DNA of 62,881 nucleotides from Eubacteriales bacterium (GTDB taxonomy: Bacteria; Bacillota; Clostridia; Lachnospirales; Lachnospiraceae): positions 1-62,881 of the forward strand of contig JAUNPJ010000012.1 of the NCBI GenBank assembly GCA_030536755.1, written 5' to 3'. This document shows, one piece after another, positions 1 to 8,761 of the stretch; the stretch's first letter is position 1; each line of letters begins with the position of its first letter. The notes beneath the pieces were generated by a model that was not told where the DNA came from, made no database searches, and saw only the letters and a list, made by a program, of their open reading frames with translations. A program made the position numbers and the translations under genes.

Positions 1-53
1 TAGAACACTAGCCTTCCAAGCTAGATACGTGGGTTCGATTCCCATCACCCGCT
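1..53 (+). tRNA. tRNA-Gly (TCC), 5' end cut off by the window
   Basis: The window opens inside this tRNA. The anticodon stem-loop reads GCCTTCCAAGC with anticodon TCC, followed by the T arm GGGTTCGATTCCC and the end of the acceptor arm. It is the first of five tRNA genes in one array. Confidence 0.85.
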
Positions 54-80
54 CTTGCTTTGAGAATAATCAAAGCGGAT

Positions 81-154
<74 letters not shown>

Positions 155-158
155 CTAT

Positions 159-233
159 GGTGGGTATAGCGCAGTTGGTTAGCGCGCCAGATTGTGGCTC
201 TGGAGGCCAAGGGTTCGAATCCCTTTATCCACC
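159..233 (+). tRNA. tRNA-His (GTG)
   Basis: Anticodon GTG in loop TTGTGGC. The acceptor stem is 8 bp, including the extra G at -1 opposite C73 that is typical of histidine tRNAs (GGTGGGTA pairs with TATCCACC). Confidence 0.95.
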
Positions 234-260
234 TTTCCAGTTTATGGGTCTCCAGTATAA

Positions 261-332
261 AGGGCTATCGCCAAGCGGTAAGGCACAGCACTTTGACTGC
301 TGCACTCGCTGGTTCGAATCCAGCTAGCCCTG
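261..332 (+). tRNA. tRNA-Gln (TTG)
   Basis: Acceptor AGGGCTA pairs with TAGCCCT; anticodon loop CTTTGAC gives TTG; T arm CTGGTTCGAATCCAG. Confidence 0.94.
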
Positions 333-366
333 TTTCTTAGGCAGTTGGATTGTTAAAACAGAATAT

Positions 367-439
367 GGAGCATTAGCTCAGTCGGTAGAGCACTTGACTT
401 TTAATCAAGTTGTCCGGGGTTCGAATCCCCGATGCTTCA
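367..439 (+). tRNA. tRNA-Lys (TTT)
   Basis: Acceptor GGAGCAT pairs with ATGCTTC (one G-T pair); anticodon loop CTTTTAA gives TTT; T arm CGGGGTTCGAATCCCCG. Last gene of the tRNA array. Confidence 0.95.
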
Positions 440-442
440 CGA

Positions 443-482
443 AAAGAACAGCATTTTCAAGAGATTGGAGATGCTGTTCTTT
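443..482 (+). terminator. Hairpin ending the tRNA array
   Basis: AAAGAACAGCAT (443-454) pairs perfectly with ATGCTGTTCTTT (471-482) just after tRNA-Lys. There is no long T run beyond the stem, so it may act as an imperfect terminator. Confidence 0.6.
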
Positions 483-550
483 GGTTACACAGTTTATTTT
501 TTGATTACATATTCATGTAATGTGGCACTTTCGTGGCAAAGGAGAAAATT

Positions 551-1642
551 ATGGGGTATCATATTTTGGCGGTCAATCCAGGCTCAACATCTACCAAAAT
601 AGCTGTTTATGAGGGAAAACAGGAGAAATTTGCGGTGAATATCAACCATCCGGCAGAAGATCTGGATGTGTTTGAGGGAATCAATGAACAATTTTCATTT
701 CGTAAGGAAACAATTTTGAATGCTCTGAAAGAGCGGGATTATGATGTTAAACAGCTTTCGGCTGTCGTTGGAAGAGGTGGGCAGCTGCCGCCTGTGAAAT
801 CTGGTGGCTATCTTGTAAATCAGGCGATGAAAAGGAGAATCATAGAGGGACCTATTGTATCTCATGCGTCGAACCTCGGAGCGCTGTTGGCAGATGCGAT
901 TGCAGCACCGCTTGGAATCCCGGCTTATATTTATGATGCTGTTTCCGCAGATGAATTGAAACCGGTGGCTCGTGTCATTGGTATTTCGGAGATTAAACGA
1001 CAGAGCTTCTGCCATGTGTTAAACAGCAAAGCGATGTGCAGAAAGGCTGCAGAGGCTGCCGGAAAGCGCTATGAAGATATGAATTATATTGTGGCGCATC
1101 TGGGCGGAGGAATTTCGGTCAGTGCTCATGAGAAAGGAAAAATCGTTGATGTGATTACCGATGACGGAGGCCCTTTTTCGCCGGAACGTTCCGGAAGTAT
1201 ACCTCTGATCTATATTGTGGATATGTGTTACAGCGGATTATATAATAAACGTGAAATCTTGAAGAAACTGCGCGGAATGGGCGGTATGAAGGCTCTTCTT
1301 GGCACACCGGACTGTCGTGAAATCGAGAAAATGATTGCGGATGGGGATGAAAAGGCCAAACTGGTTTACGAGGCGCAGGCATATCAGATTGCAAAGGGAA
1401 TCGGCGAGCTGGCACCGACTTTTGAAAACAAACTGGATGGAATCATTTTGACTGGAGGAATTGCGTATTCAAAGATGCTTACCGGAATGATCAAAAAGCG
1501 GGTAGAATTTATGGCTCCGGTTTTGATCATGCCGGGAGAAAATGAACTGGAATCTCTTGCATGGGGTGCGCTTCGCATTTTGAATGGAGAAGAGAAAGCG
1601 CATACATATCGGGAACCAAGAAAACCAAAGATAAAATATTAG
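551..1642 (+). CDS. buk: Butyrate kinase
   Basis: Acetokinase-family enzyme (363 aa) that interconverts butyryl phosphate + ADP with butyrate + ATP; it could also act on branched-chain acids. The N-terminal phosphate-binding stretch VNPGSTSTKIAVYE, the VGRGG loop near residue 78, HLGGGISV near 184 and DDGGPFSPERSG near 208 are diagnostic, and the length matches the family (about 355 aa). I chose ATG 551 because AAGGAG (539-544) lies 6 bases before it; an in-frame GTG at 533 has no ribosome site. No phosphate butyryltransferase gene is adjacent. Ends in a terminator shared with the convergent GntR gene. Confidence 0.93.
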   Translation: MGYHILAVNPGSTSTKIAVYEGKQEKFAVNINHPAEDLDVFEGINEQFSFRKETILNALKERDYDVKQLSAVVGRGGQLPPVKSGGYLVNQAMKRRIIEGPIVSHASNLGALLADAIAAPLGIPAYIYDAVSADELKPVARVIGISEIKRQSFCHVLNSKAMCRKAAEAAGKRYEDMNYIVAHLGGGISVSAHEKGKIVDVITDDGGPFSPERSGSIPLIYIVDMCYSGLYNKREILKKLRGMGGMKALLGTPDCREIEKMIADGDEKAKLVYEAQAYQIAKGIGELAPTFENKLDGIILTGGIAYSKMLTGMIKKRVEFMAPVLIMPGENELESLAWGALRILNGEEKAHTYREPRKPKIKY

Positions 1643-1670
1643 AAAAACAGGGGCTATGCGTCCCTGTTTT
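1643..1670. terminator. Bidirectional terminator between buk and the GntR gene
   Basis: AAAACAGGG (1644-1652) pairs with CCCTGTTTT (1662-1670), with an A run on one side and a T run on the other, so it can stop transcription from both directions. The right arm lies inside the last codons of the GntR gene. Confidence 0.8.
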
Positions 1671-2307
1671 CTAATGCGATGGAAAGAGAATGTGCCAAGT
1701 GCTCTTTCATTTTTTGTTGTGCTTCTGTAATTTTATGAGCTGTGATCAATTGATAAATTTCTTCATGCTCTTTTTGGATTTTTTCCTGATATTCTGGTTT
1801 CTGTTCGTAGCTGGCCGACATGATGGTAAGCTGTCCACGCATTTTTTCAGCGGAAGACTGAAGCCTTTTGTTGCCGCAGTAATTGTAGGCGATCAGATGA
1901 AAACTGTCAGAACACAGGATCCAGTTTTTTGTATCCTGAATCTGTAAGTACTTTTGAGAATCTGTAATGTTGTCCGTCATATCTTTCAGCATGGCTTCAT
2001 AATTGCCGTTGTCATATGCATATCCGATTGCGATGCTGTCCAAATCGCCAATAAACTGATAGATTTCTTCCAGATCACCTTTCGTAAGTTCTACCACACG
2101 AATGCCCACGTTTGAATAATAAGTGACAAGGCTATCTTCTGTAAGGCGTGTCAATGCTTCTCGAATGGGAGTAGAACTGACCTGAAAACGTTCCTGAAGA
2201 AATTTTAGTGTCAGCTTTTCACCCGGTTTTATGGTGCCCTGAATGATATCTTCTTTTAATATATCATAAATCTGACTGGACAGAGTGCTTTTTACTAAAT
2301 GACCCAT
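1654..2307 (-). CDS. GntR-family regulator, FadR/FCD subfamily
   Basis: 217 aa. N-terminal winged helix-turn-helix: IYDILKEDIIQGTIKPGEKL, then VSSTPIREALTRL, the GntR recognition-helix pattern. The C-terminal part (about 80-217) is all-helical with the D, H, H pattern of FCD ligand-binding domains, whose known ligands are organic acids. It is divergent from the flavoprotein operon and a 14-bp palindrome lies in the gap, so I infer that it represses that operon and perhaps the molybdenum-hydroxylase group. Ligand unknown. Confidence 0.85.
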   Translation of the reverse strand: MGHLVKSTLSSQIYDILKEDIIQGTIKPGEKLTLKFLQERFQVSSTPIREALTRLTEDSLVTYYSNVGIRVVELTKGDLEEIYQFIGDLDSIAIGYAYDNGNYEAMLKDMTDNITDSQKYLQIQDTKNWILCSDSFHLIAYNYCGNKRLQSSAEKMRGQLTIMSASYEQKPEYQEKIQKEHEEIYQLITAHKITEAQQKMKEHLAHSLSIALENRDA

Positions 2308-2386
2308 AGTGTGTTCCCTCTTTAATTTTTATGATTAAAAACAGTTTATCACATTCTTGGAATGAAAGCAATTTTTATATATTTTG

Positions 2387-2433
2387 CATTTTGCAAAATG
2401 TTTATTGCGTAATCTTTAAGACTTTAGTATAAT
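2387..2433 (+). promoter_or_regulatory. Promoter of the flavoprotein operon with palindromic operator
   Basis: CATTTTGCAAAATG (2387-2400) is a perfect 14-bp palindrome just upstream of a sigma-A-type promoter, TTGCGT (2405-2410), 17-base spacer, TATAAT (2428-2433). It is the obvious site for the divergent GntR protein. On the other strand TTGCTT and TAAACT, 17 bases apart (about 2370-2342), could serve the GntR gene. Confidence 0.6.
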
Positions 2434-2523
2434 AAAGGAAAATCTTTATATGAGAAGGCATCGGATTATTGGGTTACTCAGGCGAGAAAGATGCAAATGA
2501 AATAAGATCAGGAGGAATTTGTA

Positions 2524-4461
2524 ATGGGATATCAGTGGCCTTACGCAAATGAAGTAGGCGAAACAGAGCAGGCATCTTGTGATGTACTGGTTCTTGGCGG
2601 CGGGCTGGCAGGCTGTTATGCGGCAATCGCAGCTGCCAGAAAAGGAAAATCGGTTATTCTGGTGGAAAAGGGTGCCACGGTAAGAAGTGGATCTGCTGGA
2701 AGTGGATTTGATCATTGGGAATCTGCCTGTACCAATCCCTGTTCGAAAGTGACTGCAAAGGAAATTGCAGAAGCCTATATTGACGAACAGGATCATTACA
2801 GCAATGGAATTGCCCATTATATTGAGTGCAGGGAAGGATATGACCGTCTTCTTGATATGGAATCTTTTGGCGGAAAAATTCGTGATACGGAAGATGAGTT
2901 TAAAGGTGCGGAATTTCGGGATGATCAGACAAAGCTGATGTTCGCATATGATTATGAAAACAAGTTTACTTTGCGTGTCTGGGGATCGACGTTCAAGCCT
3001 GCTCTTTACAGAGAATTGCTTCGGCTTGGCGTGAAAGTGTATGACAGAACAGAGGCTACAATGCTTCTGACAGAAGTAAAGAATGGAAAGAAACGGGGGA
3101 TTGGCGCCTGTGGAATGAATGTACATACAGGAAAATTTCATACGTTTCTTGCCAAATCTACCATTTTGACGATGTCAAGACCTGCCAGAGTCTGGCTGTT
3201 TAATCCGGACCTGATGGGACTTTGTGAGTTTCGTCCTCCTCAGAGTATCGGAAGTGGTCACGCTATGGGATATCGTGCCGGTGTGGAATTTACGATGATG
3301 GAGAAATCAGTGAAAGGTGAGTTTTCTGCGGCCGGAAAAAGTTATCCTCCTTATGGTGCCGGAAATAACCACAATACCTGGTATGCAGCAACCATGGTAG
3401 ATGCCAGAGGTGTGGAGATTCCTTATGTGGATAGAGACGGCAGGGAGCTGAAAACAGTTTCCGAACGCTATTATCCGGCTAAAGGACAGAAGTTCTTTCT
3501 GAAGGGAGGCGTCATTGATAATCCAAAATATGAATACCGCGGACCGGAGACTCTGGAATTTGAAGAGTTGATGAAAAGAGGATATCAGCTTCCGTTCTAT
3601 GCGGATTTGAGCAAAATGCCGGAGATGGAGCGAAAAGTAATCTGGGGCATGATGGTAGGAGAAGAGGGAAAGACAAAAATTCCGATTCTGGACAATTACA
3701 CCAAACGTGGATTTGATCCCCAAAAGCATATTCTGCAAAGCTATGGAACAGGATGGCAGTCGGCATCGTTCCTTTCGCAGGAGCGGCAGCTTTTTGGTGC
3801 ACCAGGAGGAATTTTAAATGACTGGGATCTGAAGACAAATATTGATGGGATTTATGCCGCCGGCGATCAGCTTTATGCATCGGATTGCTGTGGATTTGCA
3901 GCGGCTACAGGCTATTATGCCGGACGAAAGGCTGCGGATCATGCCGGTGAAGTCGAATATGGAACTGTATCCGAGGAAGAAATCAAAAAAGAGATGGAAC
4001 GGCTTTATGCACCGTTGTATGTGGAAAATGGAATGGACTGGCGCGAATTGAATATGGCCATGTCGAAGGCAATGCAGACCTATTGCGGCGGTATCAAGTG
4101 CAAAGATCTTCTTTTAGAAGGACTGGATCTGATGGAGAGTTATGAGAAAGAATTTGTGCCGAAGCTGGGTGCACAGAATCCCCATGAGCTGATGCGTATT
4201 CATGAAGTTCTGGATATCCTTGAAGTCTCCAAGATGATTCTCAATGCCTGCCTGCTGCGTGAATCGAGTTCGGCGCAGCTTTGCTTTGAGAGAAGTGATT
4301 TCCCTGAGATGGACCCCGAGAAAGACCGGTATTTTATTACGATCTATCAGGAGGATGGACAGGTGAAATCCCGTCGGGTACCCCTGAATTATTACGGGGA
4401 TGATGTAGAAGCAGAGTATGAAAAGCGGAATCAGGATTATATTGGAGGTGAACGGTCATGA
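2524..4461 (+). CDS. FAD-dependent oxidoreductase, fumarate reductase/AprA-like flavoprotein
   Basis: 645 aa. FAD-binding Rossmann motif VLGGGLAGCYAAIAAA near residues 22-37, followed by VILVEKG; later IDGIYAAGDQ and CCGFAAATGYYAGRKAA close the FAD site, as in flavoproteins of the fumarate reductase / adenylylsulfate reductase alpha type. It is cytoplasmic (no signal or membrane segment). RBS AGGAGG about 8 bases before ATG. The stop overlaps the ferredoxin start by 4 bases (ATGA), so the two products probably form a complex in which the ferredoxin feeds or drains electrons. Sulfate reduction is not supported by the neighbours; the substrate is unknown. Confidence 0.85.
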   Translation: MGYQWPYANEVGETEQASCDVLVLGGGLAGCYAAIAAARKGKSVILVEKGATVRSGSAGSGFDHWESACTNPCSKVTAKEIAEAYIDEQDHYSNGIAHYIECREGYDRLLDMESFGGKIRDTEDEFKGAEFRDDQTKLMFAYDYENKFTLRVWGSTFKPALYRELLRLGVKVYDRTEATMLLTEVKNGKKRGIGACGMNVHTGKFHTFLAKSTILTMSRPARVWLFNPDLMGLCEFRPPQSIGSGHAMGYRAGVEFTMMEKSVKGEFSAAGKSYPPYGAGNNHNTWYAATMVDARGVEIPYVDRDGRELKTVSERYYPAKGQKFFLKGGVIDNPKYEYRGPETLEFEELMKRGYQLPFYADLSKMPEMERKVIWGMMVGEEGKTKIPILDNYTKRGFDPQKHILQSYGTGWQSASFLSQERQLFGAPGGILNDWDLKTNIDGIYAAGDQLYASDCCGFAAATGYYAGRKAADHAGEVEYGTVSEEEIKKEMERLYAPLYVENGMDWRELNMAMSKAMQTYCGGIKCKDLLLEGLDLMESYEKEFVPKLGAQNPHELMRIHEVLDILEVSKMILNACLLRESSSAQLCFERSDFPEMDPEKDRYFITIYQEDGQVKSRRVPLNYYGDDVEAEYEKRNQDYIGGERS

Positions 4462-4742
4462 AAAAAGTAGAATTTCAAGCTTCTGTCGTGACCTGCAGTG
4501 CGAGGCCGATTGTTTATAACGAGGAAATCTGTATTGGATGCAACCGTTGTGCTCAGGTATGTCAGGTGGATATTCTGGTCCCCAGTATGGAGAAAGGAAA
4601 AACTCCGATCGTGATGTATCCGGGAGAATGTTATTACTGCGGAAGCTGTGTGATGGAATGCCCGAGAGAAGGTGCCATTACTTTGCAGCATCCGGTGATG
4701 AATCAGGCAAAATTTATACCAGTAAAAACAAGTGAAGAATAA
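4458..4742 (+). CDS. Ferredoxin, two [4Fe-4S] clusters (partner of the flavoprotein)
   Basis: 94 aa with two cluster motifs: CIGCNRCAQVCQ near residues 25-36 and CYYCGSCVMECP near 57-68. The pattern and size resemble the AprB-like subunits that accompany AprA-like flavoproteins. Translationally coupled to the upstream gene through an ATGA overlap. No strong terminator follows; the next gene starts about 80 bases later, so the MobA-like gene may belong to the same transcript. Confidence 0.9.
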   Translation: MKKVEFQASVVTCSARPIVYNEEICIGCNRCAQVCQVDILVPSMEKGKTPIVMYPGECYYCGSCVMECPREGAITLQHPVMNQAKFIPVKTSEE

Positions 4743-4823
4743 GGGAAAATAATAAAATATTGAAAGTATTCGCAACTTCGTATAGAATAAAATCAAAAGA
4801 TGAATTTTACAGAAGGGCGAAAA

Positions 4824-5948
4824 GTGAACTATTTAACAGTAAAAGAAACGGCAGAGAAGTGGGGCGTATCTGCAAGGCGTGTCCATCAATACTGCAAAGA
4901 CGAACGGATTCCAGGTACAAAGCGGCTGGGAAATGCATGGGCAATTCCTGAGAATGCCGCAAAGCCACAGGATCCGAGGAGCAGAAAAAAGAAAGAAAAG
5001 ATACAGAGCGGAGAGAAAACAGCAAAACGGGTAGGCGCGGTGATTGCGGCTGCAGGCGTTGTGGATGAAGAAAAAGATATATCCCCGCTGATGTATCTTG
5101 GAAAAATTTCCATTATCCGGCGAATGATTTTAATTTTTCAGCAGGTGCGGATATTTCCGATTGTCGTGATTACGGGATATCAGGCGTTGGAGGTAGAACA
5201 ACATCTTTCCAATTATGGTGTTATTTTTTTGAAAAATGAAAACTACAAAACAACAGATAAACTGGAGTCTGCAAAGCTGGGCTTTCGTTTCCTTGAAGAT
5301 AAGTGCGACAAAATCTTTTTTACTTCGGTGAACGTTCCCATGTTTACGGCGGAAACGTTGGGTAAAATGTTAGAGGAAGATGGAAAGATTGTGATTCCCT
5401 CTTTTCGGGGAAAAAGTGGTCATCCTGTTTTGATGAGTCGGGAAGTTCTGCAAAAAGTGAATTCTTATCAGGGAGAAGGCGGTGTGCGCGGAGCAATCGA
5501 CAGCAGTGGCTTTCAGAGACAGTTTCTTGATGTGGAAGATGAAGGCGTTCTTTTGATCAGTGATTCTATGGAACATATTGATGATTTGGTTGAGAATCAT
5601 AATGCCCGTCTTCTTCATCCTTTTGTGAAGATTCAGATTGAGCGTGAAGGCATTGTGTTTGATGGCCGGGCAAAATTACTGCTTCTTCTGATTCAGGAGA
5701 CAAAATCTGTGCAGACTGCATGCAGGCAGATTGCCATGTCCAGAGGAAAGGCATGGGATATGATCAATCAGATGGAAGAGGAACTGGGATTTGCCGTTGT
5801 GACCCGCAGACAGGGTGGAAGCCACGGAGGTAAGACAGAACTGACAACAAAGGGAAAAGAGTTTCTTAGGGCTTTCCAGGAATATGAGAATGTGGTAAGA
5901 AATTATGCATCAGAACAATTTCGGCTGAAATTTGGAGATCTGAAGTAG
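4824..5948 (+). CDS. Excisionase-type HTH + MobA/YgfJ-like + ModE-type HTH fusion
   Basis: 374 aa in three parts. Residues 1-50: YLTVKETAEKWGVSARRVHQ...GNAWAIP, the MerR/excisionase-like winged HTH. About 70-260: a nucleotidyltransferase-like Rossmann fold (VGAVIAAAG, TSVNVPMF, GKSGHPVL), related to the YgfJ/MocA proteins that mature molybdenum hydroxylases; the usual GxGxRMG loop is degenerate, so catalysis is doubtful. About 270-350: LysR/ModE-type HTH (SVQTACRQIAMSRGKAWDMI), as in molybdate regulators. GTG 4824 is preferred because AGAAGGG lies 7 bases upstream; ATG 4800 has none. Lies directly before the molybdenum hydroxylase. Role inferred: a cofactor accessory protein that may also regulate. 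Confidence 0.75.
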   Translation: MNYLTVKETAEKWGVSARRVHQYCKDERIPGTKRLGNAWAIPENAAKPQDPRSRKKKEKIQSGEKTAKRVGAVIAAAGVVDEEKDISPLMYLGKISIIRRMILIFQQVRIFPIVVITGYQALEVEQHLSNYGVIFLKNENYKTTDKLESAKLGFRFLEDKCDKIFFTSVNVPMFTAETLGKMLEEDGKIVIPSFRGKSGHPVLMSREVLQKVNSYQGEGGVRGAIDSSGFQRQFLDVEDEGVLLISDSMEHIDDLVENHNARLLHPFVKIQIEREGIVFDGRAKLLLLLIQETKSVQTACRQIAMSRGKAWDMINQMEEELGFAVVTRRQGGSHGGKTELTTKGKEFLRAFQEYENVVRNYASEQFRLKFGDLK

Positions 5949-5986
5949 CTTCAAATACTTATAACAAAGTATTTGAGGCTTTTTTC
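5947..5986 (+). terminator. Terminator after the MobA-like fusion gene
   Basis: AGCTTCAAATACTT (5947-5960) pairs with AAGTATTTGAGGCT (5967-5980), followed by a T run. It starts at the stop codon of the fusion gene. Confidence 0.85.
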
Positions 5987-6001
5987 ATGCACATTTATAA
6001 T
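5973..6001 (+). promoter_or_regulatory. Probable promoter of the molybdenum hydroxylase gene
   Basis: TTGAGG (5973-5978), 17 bases, TATAAT (5996-6001). The -35 box lies in the descending arm of the preceding terminator. Confidence 0.5.
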
Positions 6002-6059
6002 AGGTTTATCAGAAAAAAACGGATGTAAAACATATATGTGGTAAAAATGGAGGGAAAAT

Positions 6060-8624
6060 ATGTTTGAATTAAATGTAAATGGAAAGCTGGTACAGTGTGA
6101 AACAGATAAGAAACTGTTATCTTTTCTGAGAGATGATCTGAAAATTACATCTGCAAAAGATGGCTGCAGTGAAGGTGCCTGCGGAACGTGTACCATTCTG
6201 GTAGATGGAAAAGCGGTGAAAGCGTGTGTACAGAAGGTTTCCAAATTTGTGGGGAAGAAAATTCTGACGGTGGAAGGCTTTGAGGAACATGAGCGTGCAG
6301 TCTATGAGTACTGTTTTGGTGCTGCCGGTGCGGTGCAGTGTGGATTTTGTATCCCGGGCATGGTAATTTGCGCAAAGGCATTACTGGACGTCAATCCAGA
6401 TCCGACATCTGCCGATGTGAAAAAGGCGATTCGCGGAAATATTTGCCGCTGTACCGGATACAAAAAAATCGAAGAGGCCATTTTGATGGCAGGAAAATTT
6501 TTCAGAGAAAATCTGGAGATTCCAAAGCTTCCGGATGAATTGCATATGAATGAACACTTTAACAGACCGGATGCAGCTGAAAAGGTCAACGGTACCGGAA
6601 AATATGTGGATGATATGGAGTTTCCGGGAATGATTTATGCAAAAGCAGTCCGTTCCAAATATCCGCGTGCGATTATCAATAAAATTGATATCAGCAAGGC
6701 GTTAGGGCATCCGGATTGCGTGAGAATTTTGCTTAAGATTGATGTGCCGGATAATGTGATCGGACATATGAAAAAGGACTGGGATGTCATGCTGGGCGAA
6801 GGAGATACCACGCGTTATGTGGGCGACTGTCTTGCTCTGGTAGCGACAAACAACAAGGAGACACTGGATGAAGTGGTGAATCTTGTGGAAGTCGATTATA
6901 CAGAATTACAGCCGGTTACGACACCGCAGGATGCTCTGAGGGGCGACGCGCCTTTGATTCACGAAGATGGCAATATTATGAGCAGATCTACTCTGGTGCA
7001 GGGAAATGTCAAGGAGGCATTGGCGAACTCGAAGTATGTGGTAACCAGAAAATATAAAACCCCGCATCAGGAACATGCCTTTATGGAACCGGAATGTGCC
7101 ATTGCAGTTCCGGAGGGAGAAGACGGACTTTTGCTCTATACAGGAAGTCAGTCGGTTTATGATGAACAGCGTGAAATTGCCATGATGCTGAAAATTCCAA
7201 AGGAAAAAGTACACAGTCATGCCATGCTTGTCGGAGGAGGCTTTGGCGGCAAGGAGGATATGAGCGTCCAGCATCATGCGGCACTTATGGCGTGGTATAC
7301 AAAGAAGCCGGTAAAAGTGAAATTTTCCCGCCAGGAAAGCCTGGCTTATCACACAAAACGCCATCCGATGGAAATCGAGATTACGACGGGCTGTGATGAA
7401 AATGGTATTTTAACAGGAATGAAGGCGGTGATCATTGCCGATACGGGTGCGTATGCATCACTGGGAGGTCCAGTGCTTGACAGAGCCTGTACACATGCTG
7501 CGGGACCGTATAATTATCAGAATGTGGATATTCTTGGTATGTCTGTGTACACCAACAATATGGTATCAGGAGCCTTCCGTGGATTTGGAGCAGCACAGAG
7601 TAATTTCGCGATGGAGAATAACCTGAATCTTCTGGCAGAGAAGGTTGGAATTTCTCCATGGGAAATCCGCTACCGTAATGCAATCCGTCCCGGACAGATT
7701 CTTCCGAATGGGCAGGTGGCAGATGAGAGTACCGGAGCAGCAGAATGTCTGGAAGCTGTAAAAGAAATTTATGAGTCGAATCCGCGTGCAGGAATTGCGC
7801 TTGGATGGAAAAACAGCGGAAAAGGCGTTGGCATCGTGGACAGCGGACGCTGTAAATTACAGATACAACATGGAAAAGTTCATGTGTTGACTTCCGCTGC
7901 CTGCATGGGACAAGGAATTGCCATTATGTGTGAGACGATTTTATGTGAAGAGGCGGGGATTTCCCCACAGTTGGTAGTGCATGAGCAGGCAGATACAAGA
8001 ATTACACCAGATTCAGGAACAAGTACGGCTTCCAGACAGACGGTTGTTACCGGTGAAGCAGTGCGAAGAGCTGCTGCTATGTTAAAAGCTGATCTGGAAG
8101 AAGGAAAAACACTGGAAGAACTGGACGGTAAAGAGTATTTTGGCGAGTATCATCCAATCACAGATGGACTGACTTCTACAACGGCAAATCCGATTCGTCA
8201 TGTCAGCTACAGCTACGGTGTACAGGTGGTACTTCCAAATGAAGAAGGAAAAATTGAAAAAGTAGTGGCTGCTTATGATGTTGGAACGCCTGTCAATATC
8301 CAGTCCGTAGAAGGACAGATTGAGGGCGGAATGGTCATGGGACTTGGTTATGCTCTGACAGAAGACTTTAAATGTGTGGACGGATACTGTAAAACCAAGC
8401 TTGGAACTTTGGGACTGATGCGTGCAACTGATGTGCCGGAGCTGGAAGTAAAACTGGTGCAGGGACCTGGAAAAATCCCGCTGGCATTTGGTGCAAAAGG
8501 TTGTGGAGAACTCTGTATGATTCCGACAGGAGCGGCATGCGCTCACGCATACTATCGCATGGATGGAAAATTGAGAACTTCCATGCCATTGCAGGATACC
8601 TATTACAAAAAAAGTAAAAAATAA
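6060..8624 (+). CDS. One-piece xanthine-dehydrogenase-family molybdenum hydroxylase (Se-dependent type suspected)
   Basis: 854 aa. Residues 1-150 hold two [2Fe-2S] domains (CSEGACGTC near 37-45; CGFCIPGM near 94 and ICRCTGYKK near 130). Residues about 165-850 are the molybdopterin subunit (GGGFGGKEDMS near 393, GAFRGFGAAQ near 503, GAKGCGEL near 822). The FAD subunit of classical xanthine dehydrogenase is missing. This fusion and length match the enzymes called selenium-dependent xanthine dehydrogenase (TIGR03311), in which selenium sits in the cofactor rather than as selenocysteine; accordingly no in-frame TGA is seen. Substrate not settled: purine or another N-heterocycle. The usual selenium helpers (selD, yqeB) are not in this window. 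Confidence 0.87.
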   Translation: MFELNVNGKLVQCETDKKLLSFLRDDLKITSAKDGCSEGACGTCTILVDGKAVKACVQKVSKFVGKKILTVEGFEEHERAVYEYCFGAAGAVQCGFCIPGMVICAKALLDVNPDPTSADVKKAIRGNICRCTGYKKIEEAILMAGKFFRENLEIPKLPDELHMNEHFNRPDAAEKVNGTGKYVDDMEFPGMIYAKAVRSKYPRAIINKIDISKALGHPDCVRILLKIDVPDNVIGHMKKDWDVMLGEGDTTRYVGDCLALVATNNKETLDEVVNLVEVDYTELQPVTTPQDALRGDAPLIHEDGNIMSRSTLVQGNVKEALANSKYVVTRKYKTPHQEHAFMEPECAIAVPEGEDGLLLYTGSQSVYDEQREIAMMLKIPKEKVHSHAMLVGGGFGGKEDMSVQHHAALMAWYTKKPVKVKFSRQESLAYHTKRHPMEIEITTGCDENGILTGMKAVIIADTGAYASLGGPVLDRACTHAAGPYNYQNVDILGMSVYTNNMVSGAFRGFGAAQSNFAMENNLNLLAEKVGISPWEIRYRNAIRPGQILPNGQVADESTGAAECLEAVKEIYESNPRAGIALGWKNSGKGVGIVDSGRCKLQIQHGKVHVLTSAACMGQGIAIMCETILCEEAGISPQLVVHEQADTRITPDSGTSTASRQTVVTGEAVRRAAAMLKADLEEGKTLEELDGKEYFGEYHPITDGLTSTTANPIRHVSYSYGVQVVLPNEEGKIEKVVAAYDVGTPVNIQSVEGQIEGGMVMGLGYALTEDFKCVDGYCKTKLGTLGLMRATDVPELEVKLVQGPGKIPLAFGAKGCGELCMIPTGAACAHAYYRMDGKLRTSMPLQDTYYKKSKK

Positions 8625-8627
8625 ATC

Positions 8628-8656
8628 TTTACAATTCCGCCGGAATACGTTATGAT
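8628..8656 (+). promoter_or_regulatory. tRNA-Leu promoter
   Basis: TTTACA (8628-8633), 17 bases, TATGAT (8651-8656), immediately after the hydroxylase stop and 16 bases before the tRNA. Confidence 0.8.
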
Positions 8657-8672
8657 AGATGACGTATCTCGT

Positions 8673-8753
8673 GCGGATATGGCGGAATTGGCAGACGCGC
8701 CAGATTTAGGTTCTGGTGTCTACGACGTGCAGGTTCAAGTCCTGTTATCCGCA
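8673..8753 (+). tRNA. tRNA-Leu (TAG)
   Basis: 81-nt class II tRNA with a long variable arm. Acceptor GCGGATA pairs with TATCCGC; anticodon stem CCAGA/TCTGG with loop TTTAGGT gives TAG; T arm AGGTTCAAGTCCT. Confidence 0.95.
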
Positions 8754-8761
8754 GAATAAAG

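Noticed and set aside
2524-4742. Adenylylsulfate reductase AprAB for sulfate respiration
   Set aside because: Similarity is only at the level of flavoprotein plus ferredoxin; no sat, qmo or dsr genes are present.
6060-8624. Selenocysteine insertion in the molybdenum hydroxylase
   Set aside because: The frame has no internal TGA; selenium, if present, would be in the cofactor.
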